DNA of 19,514 nucleotides, taken from NCBI GenBank assembly GCA_937858775.1, contig CALLYX010000140.1, positions 1-19,514 on the forward strand, read 5' to 3'. Source of the DNA: an uncultured bacterium (GTDB lineage: Bacteria; Auribacterota; Tritonobacteria; UBA1439). How positions within the stretch are numbered: position 1 is the first letter of the stretch; every line of letters begins with the position of its first letter. The notes under the pieces were generated by a model that saw only the letters and a program-made list of their open reading frames with translations, did no database searches and was not told the origin of the DNA. This document shows, one piece after another, positions 5,561 through 12,936 of the stretch. Both the position numbers and the translations under genes were made by a program.

Positions 5561-7795
5561 ATGAGCCATCTAATTGAGATCTCTTTGGTGCATGGAACAA
5601 TTATAATCACTCTTCTCCCCATCCTCATCGGAATACCGAAGTTGTTTACTGTCTGGTTCCCACGATCCGAGTGGCTTGAACGACACACCGATGAGATAGA
5701 TTCCCTCCCCGCCTCATCCATAGGTCTGTGGATTGCCCTTGCTGCAGGCGCGGGGCTGTATATAGAAATTATGATAATCCGCCTGCATTCAACGTTCTTT
5801 CAGTTATTCGCATATTTTAAGAATATGAGCCTCCTCTCGTGTTTTCTCGGTTTAGGCATCGGCTATGCGAGAGGGGCCAGGCGTCCACTGGCAACGCCGT
5901 TGATAATGCCTTTCCTTGCCACGCAAATAACTCTGATGTATCTGCTCCGTTTTACCCCTCTCGCACAGTATCTGCAAAGTCCGGTAAAAGAGGAAATCGC
6001 CTTTGCGCTGGGAAGTGCGTATAATAAAACCTTCATTCGTCTCGCCGCGGTATATTTATTTCTCGCTCTCGTTTTTTGCTTCAACGCGGCGTGTTTTATC
6101 CCCCTGGGACACCTCGCCTCCCGCCTGATGATGCGGCAACAGAAGCTTGTCGCCTATAGTTGGAATTTGATCGGCAGTCTCTGTGGCGTCGTCCTTTTTA
6201 CCTGTGTTTCATTCATGTGGGCGCCGCCTCCGGTATGGATCGCCATTTCGGCTCTCGCTGTAATGGCTTTCCTTTACAGGAGTAGAACAAGCCTCGTGGC
6301 ATCAGTTGTCGCGGTGATCATCATGCTCGGAGTGATGGCGATACCGTTCCGATTGGATCAATATGATATCTATTCTCCGTATCAGATACTGACGGTATCG
6401 CTGTTGCGCCAGGACCCGCCTTGTATATCTGCAAGTCACGCATGGCACCAGTCTGCACTGGATTTGAGCGAGGCGAATTTGCGCAATAATGCACAGAAGA
6501 AACAAGGCGGAGTAACGCTGGGGAAGTGGGCCGAATACTATTTCGCGCCTTTCCATTTCAAGCAAAAGCCAAAAGACGTTCTCATCGTGGGCAGCGGGAT
6601 GGGGAACGATGTGGCCGCTGCACTTCAACATGGGGCGGAGAAAATCGATGCAGTGGAGATCGATCCGGCGATACTTCAGCTCGGCAAGCAGCTGCATCCC
6701 GAATCCCCATATCAGGCACGCAATGTCAATGTGGTCAATACTGATGCGAGGGCCTTTATACGGCAAACGAAGAAGCGATACGATTTAATTGTCTATGGCG
6801 TTTTGGACTCGCTCACCTTGCTCTCGGACAGATCGGGAGGCATTCGATTGGACAGCTACGTCTATACTGTCGAGGCCTTCAGGGAGGCACGGGCAAGGTT
6901 GAAGAAAGGCGGCATGATATGCCTTACTTTCGGAGGGGGCCTCAATGATGAACTGGGCAGTAAGATATTCATGATGCTCAAGGAGGCTTTTGACGGCAGG
7001 GATCCGATTTCCTACAAGGCTGCCTATGGGTACGGATTCTCCTTTTTGGCCGGCGAGGGGGTAAGCAAGGATATATTGAAGAGTCGTCCCCTTCTTGAGG
7101 ATACCACGGAGATGTTTTCCGGCAACAGGATGGGGACTGACATAGGCACGGACGATTGGCCTTTTTTCTACATGCCTTACAGGCAATACCCGCGTTCCTA
7201 TGCAAATATGATGATCATATTCGGCATTATATCGCTTGTGTATGTATTTCAGCTTATTCCGGGGGCCGGGGGCGGTTTCTCCGCCCCCTGTTTCTTCCTT
7301 GGCGCGGGTTTCATGCTCGTTGAGACAAAGGGCATAACGGAGTTGGCGCTTGTGTATGGAAGCACATGGATTGTCGTGAGCGCCGTCATCCTCGCTATTC
7401 TCATCATGGCGTTCTTTGCCAATCTTTTCGTCATGAAAATGGGCAGGATTCCCTCTCCTTCGACAACCTACGGATTACTGCTTGCCGCCTTGGCTGCCGG
7501 GTTGATCTCAACCTTCCTGCCGCAGGGCAAGTTGCCTCCGGTGGTAGGGCGAATGGTAATGACGATGCTGCTTACCCTTCCCCTCTTCTTTGCGGGATTT
7601 GCCTTTTCCACGGAGCTCAATAGATCCGTTTCCGTGCCGGTGGCCCTTTCCTCAAATCTGCTCGGTGCCATGCTGGGAGGGTTCTTGGAGTACAACTCCA
7701 TGTACTATGGATTTCGGATGCTCTACTATATCGCTTTCATCATGTATTGTTTTGCGTTCGTAGGGTCTGCGATGGCAAAGCGGCAGCAAGGGTGA
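5561..7795 (+). CDS. Polytopic membrane protein with spermidine synthase-like methyltransferase domain
   Basis: The protein has 744 residues from ATG 5561, chosen because GGAGAG lies at 5550-5555; the frame extends to a GTG at 5540 without a ribosome site. A soluble SAM/aminopropyltransferase-like Rossmann domain sits between two hydrophobic blocks. The N-terminal block (about residues 5-265) has roughly seven membrane segments. The core has motif I VGSGMGNDV (343-351), acidic strand end AVEIDP (364-369) and TDARAF (394-399), as in the spermidine synthase fold. The C-terminal block (from about 560) has five or six membrane segments, including FMLVETKGITELALVYG, typical of membrane-fused spermidine synthase-like proteins. 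True polyamine synthesis is uncertain for this class. Codons such as TTA, ATA and ATT are frequent, unlike the neighbours, which suggests horizontal transfer. It lies just after the IS and ends 10 bp from the convergent GT2 gene. Confidence 0.85.
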   Translation: MSHLIEISLVHGTIIITLLPILIGIPKLFTVWFPRSEWLERHTDEIDSLPASSIGLWIALAAGAGLYIEIMIIRLHSTFFQLFAYFKNMSLLSCFLGLGIGYARGARRPLATPLIMPFLATQITLMYLLRFTPLAQYLQSPVKEEIAFALGSAYNKTFIRLAAVYLFLALVFCFNAACFIPLGHLASRLMMRQQKLVAYSWNLIGSLCGVVLFTCVSFMWAPPPVWIAISALAVMAFLYRSRTSLVASVVAVIIMLGVMAIPFRLDQYDIYSPYQILTVSLLRQDPPCISASHAWHQSALDLSEANLRNNAQKKQGGVTLGKWAEYYFAPFHFKQKPKDVLIVGSGMGNDVAAALQHGAEKIDAVEIDPAILQLGKQLHPESPYQARNVNVVNTDARAFIRQTKKRYDLIVYGVLDSLTLLSDRSGGIRLDSYVYTVEAFREARARLKKGGMICLTFGGGLNDELGSKIFMMLKEAFDGRDPISYKAAYGYGFSFLAGEGVSKDILKSRPLLEDTTEMFSGNRMGTDIGTDDWPFFYMPYRQYPRSYANMMIIFGIISLVYVFQLIPGAGGGFSAPCFFLGAGFMLVETKGITELALVYGSTWIVVSAVILAILIMAFFANLFVMKMGRIPSPSTTYGLLLAALAAGLISTFLPQGKLPPVVGRMVMTMLLTLPLFFAGFAFSTELNRSVSVPVALSSNLLGAMLGGFLEYNSMYYGFRMLYYIAFIMYCFAFVGSAMAKRQQG

Positions 7796-7805
7796 GTTCG
7801 AACGC

Positions 7806-8846
7806 TCATTCCCCGCAGCGGGCCCTCCCCCTGGATCTTCGAGCCACCCCCTTGATGAGCCCCTCGACCTCGCCGATGCCGTAGCCGATATGGGTGATGC
7901 AGAGGGCGGCGGCGACGAGGTGGAGAAGGGCGGGGCGCCCGGCCCTGAGCGCGATGAGGCACGCCGCCGCGAGCATCGTGGGGAAGTAGGCGAGGGGGGC
8001 GAGGGCGGGCCGCCACAGGAGGCCGAGGGGGGAGAGGGCGAGAGAGGCGAGCAGGGCGAGGGGGGCGAGGTAGTGGAGGTTGAGCATCGCCGGGGCCCCC
8101 ACGAGGAGCACCCCGCGCGCCCTTCCGTACCGCCGCATGTTGTTCCACCATGCACCGGGGGAGGAGCGGTAGCGGTGGTAGACGACGGGGAGCGGTGAGT
8201 AGAGGAGGCGCCTCCCCGAGGAGAGTATCCGGTAGGAGAAATCGGCGTCCTCCCCCTCGTCCATGAGCCCCTCGTCGAAGAAGCCGATCTCGTCGAAGAG
8301 GCGCCGCTCGTAGACGACGTTCAGGGAGGGGAGGTCGTCAACGAGCCGCTCGCGCGGATGGCACATCCCCGTCACCCTCCCGCCGCTGCCGACCCAACTG
8401 TCGAGGGCGAGTTTCAGCGCCTCCACGAAGGCGTTGCTCCCCTCGGGGATGAGGCTGGGGCCGCCGACCGCAGAGACCCTCGCGTCCCTATCCCGGGCCC
8501 TGCGGAAGGCGGAGACGAGCGAGTCGAGCCAGCCGGGGGCGGCCACGCAATCCGCGTCGAGGAAGGCGACCAGCGGCGCCCGGGCCTCCCTGACGCCGGT
8601 GTTTCGGGCGACGGCCGTACCCTTGCGCGGCTCCACGACGACCCGCACGTGCGGGTGCCGCCCCGCGTACTCCCGCGCCCGCTCGAGCGTGCCGTCGGTG
8701 GACCCGCCGTCCACCACGATGACCTCGAATCCACCGGAGGGATACTCTTGGTTCGCAACCGATTCGAGGCAGTCGGCGATGTTTTTCGCCTCGTTGTAGC
8801 AGACGACGATCACGGAGACAGCCGGGGGGGCGTGTCGCGTGGTCAT
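7806..8846 (-). CDS. Glycosyltransferase family 2, membrane-anchored
   Basis: The protein has 346 residues. The N-terminal GT-A domain starts at VSVIVVCYNEAKNI (10-23), followed by VDGGSTDGT (45-53). The nucleotide/metal-binding DxD is in FLDADC (95-100) and the acceptor-side GEDADF motif is at 198-203. Three hydrophobic segments close the protein (about 258-277, 284-302 and 307-325). It would transfer a sugar from a nucleotide-activated donor on the cytoplasmic side of the membrane, probably to a lipid-linked or envelope glycan. The ATG at 8846 overlaps the stop of the upstream radical SAM gene (ATGA at 8843-8846), so the two are translationally coupled. The same frame stays open for another 280 codons upstream, but that part is the wrong-frame shadow of the radical SAM gene. 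It is the last gene of a three-gene minus-strand operon. Confidence 0.92.
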   Translation of the reverse strand: MTTRHAPPAVSVIVVCYNEAKNIADCLESVANQEYPSGGFEVIVVDGGSTDGTLERAREYAGRHPHVRVVVEPRKGTAVARNTGVREARAPLVAFLDADCVAAPGWLDSLVSAFRRARDRDARVSAVGGPSLIPEGSNAFVEALKLALDSWVGSGGRVTGMCHPRERLVDDLPSLNVVYERRLFDEIGFFDEGLMDEGEDADFSYRILSSGRRLLYSPLPVVYHRYRSSPGAWWNNMRRYGRARGVLLVGAPAMLNLHYLAPLALLASLALSPLGLLWRPALAPLAYFPTMLAAACLIALRAGRPALLHLVAAALCITHIGYGIGEVEGLIKGVARRSRGRARCGE

Positions 8847-10321
8847 GCGCCTGGGGCCTTCCGAGCGCCGCCGGGCGACAGGGCGCGTCCCAGGTAGCGC
8901 GCGTAGCGCCACGCCGACCGCAGGTTCCTCCTCCCCTCCGAGGGCCTCGTGACGGATTGGATCGCCTTCCTTGCTAGGTAGGACGGGTTGAAGTGGTAGG
9001 AGCGGTAGGCCCGCTCGCAGAACCGCTCGATCTCCTCCATGCCCAGCCCCGGGAACGACAGCGGGCTCGCGTGCGAGAGCGATGGGCTGAGCCACTTCGC
9101 GTAATCCTCCGTGAGGAGATAGCCCCGCTCCCTGGCCCACGCGTACGCCTCCGTCCCGGGGTAGACGATCAGGGGATAGAACTGGAAGCTGTCGCAGGCG
9201 AGGCGCCGCGCGAAGCGGAGGCTCTCCTCCATCGTCTCCCGCGTCTCGCCGGGGTTCCCAAGCATGATGCAACCGTGGACGAGGATGCCGGCGCGCCGCG
9301 CATCCTCCATGAAGGCAAGCGAGCGTTTCAGGCTCAGCCCCTTTTTCATCCCGTTGAGGACCTCCTGGCTCCCGCTCTCGAATCCCACCGTCACGAGCCG
9401 GCACCCCGCCTCGCGCATGGCGGCGAGCGTCTCGTACTCCACGTCGGCCCTGACGTTCGTGTACCACTTGATCCGGTTGCCCTGCAGCGCCAGGAGCCGG
9501 CAGATCTCCCGCGCCCTCCCCTTGTCGACGGTGAACGTGTCGTCCTCGATGCCGATCTCCCTGACATCCGGAAACTCCCGGGCGATATACGCGAACTCCG
9601 CCGCGACGTTTCCGGGGCTGCGCGGCCTGAAACGCCGCCCGTGGAACGTCTGGGGGTAGACGCAGAAGAAGCAGCGCTGCGGGCACCCGCGCGCGCTGAT
9701 GATCTGGATGACCGGGTAGTCCGCGGCGGCGAAGTAGTACTCCCGTATGTCGAGGTGCCTCCGGTAGGTCCGGCTGAGGAAGGGGAGGGAGTCGAGGTCC
9801 TCGATGAGGGGGCGCGCCGGGGTTCGGACTAAAACCTCCCCCCGCCTCAGGCAGAGGCCGGCGACCGCGGACGGGTTCCCCCCCGAGGAGAGGCAGCGGG
9901 CGAGGTCGCGGAGCGTGAAATCGTACTCGCCGAGGGCGACCGCGTCGGCGCCGGGGGCGAGCGACAGCGTCTCCTCGGGGAGGGCGGTGGGGTGCGTCCC
10001 GACGAGGACGACGGTGGAGCGGGGGAGGATCTCCTTGAGCGACCCCGCCACGGCGGCGTCGTTGTAGATGCTGGGGGTGCTGGTGTCGCAGGCGACGAGG
10101 CCGGGGGCGAAATCCGCGGCGAGGGAGAGGACCTTCTCGCGCGAGAGGCCCCGCGCGGGGGCGTCGATGAGCATGCAGTCGCAGCCGTCGTTCTCCAGAA
10201 GCCCGGTCGCCGCTGCGAGCCAGATCGGGTAGTACAGCGTCCCCCCCTTGGTGACGGCGGGGCTCCGCTGCGAACGCGAGAAACGCGGGTGGAACGGCGG
10301 GTTCAGGAGCAGGACCTTCAG
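8843..10321 (-). CDS. B12-binding domain radical SAM protein, apparent CTG start
   Basis: The protein has 492 residues. The N-terminal cobalamin-binding-like domain begins KVLLLNPPFHP and includes VGTHPTALPEE (108-118) and ALGEYDFTL (129-137). The radical SAM cluster is formed by Cys213, Cys217 and Cys220 (ISARGCPQRCFFC). It is followed by EDDTFTVDK and TVGFESGSQEVL, both typical of this class. Family members usually begin MKVLLLNPP; here the codon at that place is CTG (10319-10321). GGAGG lies 8 bases before it, and no ATG, GTG or TTG is available nearby in frame. The stop TGA of the upstream GT2 gene overlaps this CTG. The sugar or lipid substrate is unknown, but its place between two glycosyltransferases points to modification of the same glycan or its lipid carrier. 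Confidence 0.9.
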   Translation of the reverse strand: MKVLLLNPPFHPRFSRSQRSPAVTKGGTLYYPIWLAAATGLLENDGCDCMLIDAPARGLSREKVLSLAADFAPGLVACDTSTPSIYNDAAVAGSLKEILPRSTVVLVGTHPTALPEETLSLAPGADAVALGEYDFTLRDLARCLSSGGNPSAVAGLCLRRGEVLVRTPARPLIEDLDSLPFLSRTYRRHLDIREYYFAAADYPVIQIISARGCPQRCFFCVYPQTFHGRRFRPRSPGNVAAEFAYIAREFPDVREIGIEDDTFTVDKGRAREICRLLALQGNRIKWYTNVRADVEYETLAAMREAGCRLVTVGFESGSQEVLNGMKKGLSLKRSLAFMEDARRAGILVHGCIMLGNPGETRETMEESLRFARRLACDSFQFYPLIVYPGTEAYAWARERGYLLTEDYAKWLSPSLSHASPLSFPGLGMEEIERFCERAYRSYHFNPSYLARKAIQSVTRPSEGRRNLRSAWRYARYLGRALSPGGARKAPGA

Positions 10322-11493
10322 AGGCGCCCCCTCCGTTTCATGTCGAGCATGCTCAGCAGGAACGAGGAGAAGAAGATCTGGATGCCGATGATCATGACCG
10401 CCGTGGCCAGGGCGGCCTTGTTGAGTTCCGCGACGGTGATACTGAAGCGCGCCGCGATCCCGACGCAGAGGACGTAGGCGTCGATGGCGAAACCGGCGAG
10501 GAAGACGAGGGCGCCGAGGACGAGCCCCCTCTCGAGGCTGAAGTGGCGGTAGAACCGATCGACGAACCTTACGTCGTCCTCGAACTGCGCCTCGTAGGAG
10601 TATACCTTCGCATAGAGGCCGAGGGTGATGATCTGGAAGCCGACGGTGACTAGGACGATGCCTGCGAGCGAGAAGTGCGTCCCGTAACCGTGACCCCCTA
10701 TCCAGACGATCCCGCCCATGAGGGCGACGAGGGGGATGAAGCCAAGCGCCATCAGGGCCGCCCCAGGCACGAAGAAGAGGTAAGTCGGGCTGCACATCAG
10801 CATGAAGCGCAGGTGGCGGTAGCCGTCCCTGAAGGTCCTCAGGTGGGGCCTGCCGCTGCGGCCGTCGCGGTGGAGCGTGATCGGGATCTCGGCGATATCC
10901 AGCTTCGCCTTGCACGCCTTGACGATCATCTCGGAGGCGAATTCCATCCCTACCGTCCGGAGCTTCATTCTCCGATAGGCGTCCTTGGTGAGGGAGCGCA
11001 TCCCGCAGTGGGCGTCGGAGACGCGGCCCCCGAAGAAAAGGCGCAGGATCCAAGAGAGGACGGGATTCCCGAAGTAGCGGTGGAGCCACGGCATCGCCCC
11101 CGGCTCGATCCTCCCCTTGAACCGGGAACCCATCACCATGTCCCGCCCCTCCCGGAGGGGGGTGACGAATCGTTCGATATCCGACCAGTCGTAGCTGTCG
11201 TCGGAATCGGCGATGACGATGTACCGCCCGCGCGCCTCGTCGAGGCCGCGGAGGTACGCGCTCCCGTAGCCCTTCACCGGCTCCCTCACGACCCTGGCCC
11301 CTAGGGACGCGGCGATCTCAGCGGAGCGGTCGGCGGAGCCGTTGTCCACGACTATGACTTCCCACGGCACGCCCAGGCGCCCGAGTGCGTCGACCGCCTT
11401 CCGGACGCAGGCCCCGATCGTCTCCTCCTCGTTCAGGCACGGCATGACCGCGGAGACCTCGATATCGGCGGCCGTTTCATGCTTGTCGATCAT
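10318..11493 (-). CDS. GtrB/DPM1-like glycosyltransferase family 2 with C-terminal membrane domain
   Basis: The 391-residue protein resembles polyprenyl-phosphate glycosyltransferases (dolichol-phosphate mannose synthase, GtrB, ArnC). Visible motifs are AVMPCLNEEETIGACV (15-30), VVDNGSADRS (48-57), the DxD-like IADSDDS (94-100), MGSRFKG and the DAHCGMRSLTKDAY segment typical of the DPG-synthase subgroup. Four membrane segments follow (about 237-266, 273-297, 323-346 and 360-384), as in GtrB. It would transfer a sugar to a polyprenyl phosphate on the inner membrane face, giving a donor for GT-C enzymes such as those in the divergent operon. ATG 11493 has GGGAGG four bases upstream. A candidate promoter lies at 11532-11560. 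It is the first gene of the minus-strand operon. Confidence 0.92.
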   Translation of the reverse strand: MIDKHETAADIEVSAVMPCLNEEETIGACVRKAVDALGRLGVPWEVIVVDNGSADRSAEIAASLGARVVREPVKGYGSAYLRGLDEARGRYIVIADSDDSYDWSDIERFVTPLREGRDMVMGSRFKGRIEPGAMPWLHRYFGNPVLSWILRLFFGGRVSDAHCGMRSLTKDAYRRMKLRTVGMEFASEMIVKACKAKLDIAEIPITLHRDGRSGRPHLRTFRDGYRHLRFMLMCSPTYLFFVPGAALMALGFIPLVALMGGIVWIGGHGYGTHFSLAGIVLVTVGFQIITLGLYAKVYSYEAQFEDDVRFVDRFYRHFSLERGLVLGALVFLAGFAIDAYVLCVGIAARFSITVAELNKAALATAVMIIGIQIFFSSFLLSMLDMKRRGRL

Positions 11494-11531
11494 GTCGCCT
11501 CCCGCGCGCCGCGCATCCGCGCGGCATGCAA

Positions 11532-11560
11532 ATGTTACTACAGACGGCGGCTATTTTCAA
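11532..11560 (-). promoter_or_regulatory. Candidate sigma70 promoter of the leftward glycosyltransferase operon
   Basis: On the minus strand TTGAAA (11555-11560) and TAACAT (11532-11537) are separated by 17 bp. They match 5 of 6 and 4 of 6 consensus positions. Transcription would start near 11525, about 30 bases before the GtrB-like start codon. Confidence 0.5.
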
Positions 11561-11566
11561 GGCGCG

Positions 11567-11590
11567 GGGGCGCGGGAAGGGCCGCGCCCC
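11567..11590. repeat. GC-rich inverted repeat between divergent promoters
   Basis: GGGGCGCGG (11567-11575) and CCGCGCCCC (11582-11590) form a perfect 9-bp stem with a GAAGGG loop. It sits between the two -35 boxes, so it could be an operator or a transcription barrier separating the divergent units. No U-run follows. Confidence 0.6.
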
Positions 11591-11625
11591 TTGTCCACCC
11601 TCCTCCGGGGCGGGTGAGTGAGGCG

Positions 11626-11655
11626 TTGACAGCCGCTTATCGCGTGCTTGATAAT
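11626..11655 (+). promoter_or_regulatory. Strong sigma70 promoter of the rightward operon
   Basis: A perfect TTGACA (11626-11631) is followed after 18 bp by GATAAT (11650-11655, 5 of 6). Transcription would start near 11662, leaving a leader of about 33 bases before ATG 11695. It is the best promoter match I found in the window and fits the start of a five-gene run. Confidence 0.7.
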
Positions 11656-11694
11656 TCGGCCCTGCGGCCGCGCCGGGCCGGGTGGGGTGTGACG

Positions 11695-12936
11695 ATGGGG
11701 GCGCCTTCAAGAAAGATGCTGGCCGTGTTCCTCAGGCTCATCGCCCTGTACGCCGCCTGCGAGCTCTTGTCCCTCGCCGGGATGCGGCTGGCCGACGCCG
11801 TGCGCGGGCACAGGCTGGAGGCGGGTGCCGCGGTTCTTTCGCCCGAAAGGCTTGCCGAGGTCGAGGCGCTCCTCTCCCCGGAGGCGGCGGAAAAGACCAT
11901 GACCGTCTTCGACCGGGCGCTTGGCTGGGGCCTGCGGCCGGACTTCGGCGCGGGGGGGCAGAAGACGAACTCCGCCGGAATAGTGGCGCTCCGCGAATAC
12001 GCCGAACACCCCCCACCCGGCGTGGTGCGGATCGCCGCGTTCGGCGAATCGTTCACGCAGTGCGCCGTGCGGAACGAAGCGACGTGGGAGCGGGTCCTCG
12101 AGGAGTCGTGCCCCGGGATAGAGGTGCTGAACTTCGGCGTAAGCGCATACGGGCCGGACCAGGCGTACCTCAGGTACCTGCGTGACGGAAGGCGGTACCG
12201 CCCGGGGATCGTCCTCATCGGATTCATGACGGAAAACATCTGGCGCCTGGTGAATGTCTTCAGGCCGTACGCGGACCCGGAGAACACACCCCTGGCCAAG
12301 CCGCGGTTTCTCATCGCCGGCGGGCCGCTCCGCCTGGTGGAGAACCCCCTGCGGGGCGCGGACGACCTGAATGGCCTCCGTACGCTGAACTCGGACCAGG
12401 TGATGAGGGACCGCCTCGGGGAGCACGACCGCTTTTACCGGCGGAGCTACTACTCCGCGCCGCCCTCCCTCGTCCGTTTCTCTCCCCTGGCGAGGCTCGT
12501 CTGGGATGCGTTCCGTGTGCTCTCGTGGAAGGCGGCGGACGCGCGCGGGCTCGACATCATCGGCAGGGACGGACGCTACAACAGCTCCTCCGAGGCGTAC
12601 CGCATCCTGGAGGCGCTCCTGGATCAATGGGCCGCGGATATCTCCCGGGACGGCGCCATACCCGTTGTGCTCATCTTTCCCCAGCGTTCCGACATCGAGA
12701 AGTGGCGCGCGGGGAAGCCGAAGCAGTATCAGCCGCTGCTGGGGTTGCTGCGGGGGAAGGGCATCATGAGTATCGATCTCATGGACGCGTTCCGGTCCTG
12801 CGCGCTCGCAGGGGCCTTCACCCGGGACGGCCATTACAACGAGGCCGGAAACCGCCTCGTCGCCGCCCGCGTCGGCAGGGCGCTGCAGGGATGGGGTCTT
12901 CTCCCGGGGCCGTGCGCGAGAATGGAGCGGCCATGA
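11695..12936 (+). CDS. SGNH/GDSL hydrolase-like protein, membrane-anchored
   Basis: The 413-residue protein has one N-terminal hydrophobic anchor (about 8-30) and then an SGNH-type domain. The four blocks are visible: FGESFT with nucleophile Ser119, Gly148 in NFGVSAYGPDQ, Asn181 in GFMTENIW, and DGHYNEAGN with Asp378 and His380. This is the full catalytic set of the superfamily, which contains esterases and O-acetyl- or acyltransferases acting on polysaccharides. The place beside glycosyltransferases suggests acylation or deacylation of an envelope glycan. I chose ATG 11695, 40 bp after a strong promoter; GTG 11689 is also possible, and the longer frame back to 11479 would run through the promoter. 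Its stop overlaps the next gene (ATGA at 12933-12936). Confidence 0.85.
   Translation: MGAPSRKMLAVFLRLIALYAACELLSLAGMRLADAVRGHRLEAGAAVLSPERLAEVEALLSPEAAEKTMTVFDRALGWGLRPDFGAGGQKTNSAGIVALREYAEHPPPGVVRIAAFGESFTQCAVRNEATWERVLEESCPGIEVLNFGVSAYGPDQAYLRYLRDGRRYRPGIVLIGFMTENIWRLVNVFRPYADPENTPLAKPRFLIAGGPLRLVENPLRGADDLNGLRTLNSDQVMRDRLGEHDRFYRRSYYSAPPSLVRFSPLARLVWDAFRVLSWKAADARGLDIIGRDGRYNSSSEAYRILEALLDQWAADISRDGAIPVVLIFPQRSDIEKWRAGKPKQYQPLLGLLRGKGIMSIDLMDAFRSCALAGAFTRDGHYNEAGNRLVAARVGRALQGWGLLPGPCARMERP

Noticed and set aside
8847..9686. Long upstream extension of the GT2 reading frame (minus strand)
   Set aside because: It is the out-of-frame shadow of the B12-type radical SAM gene, shows no domain of its own, and a proper ATG overlapping that gene's stop exists at 8846.
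12525..12932. Upstream extension of the GT-C frame
   Set aside because: It overlaps the SGNH catalytic region in another frame, is Arg/Gly-rich as GC-rich shadows are, and the ATG at 12933 has a ribosome site and the usual ATGA overlap.
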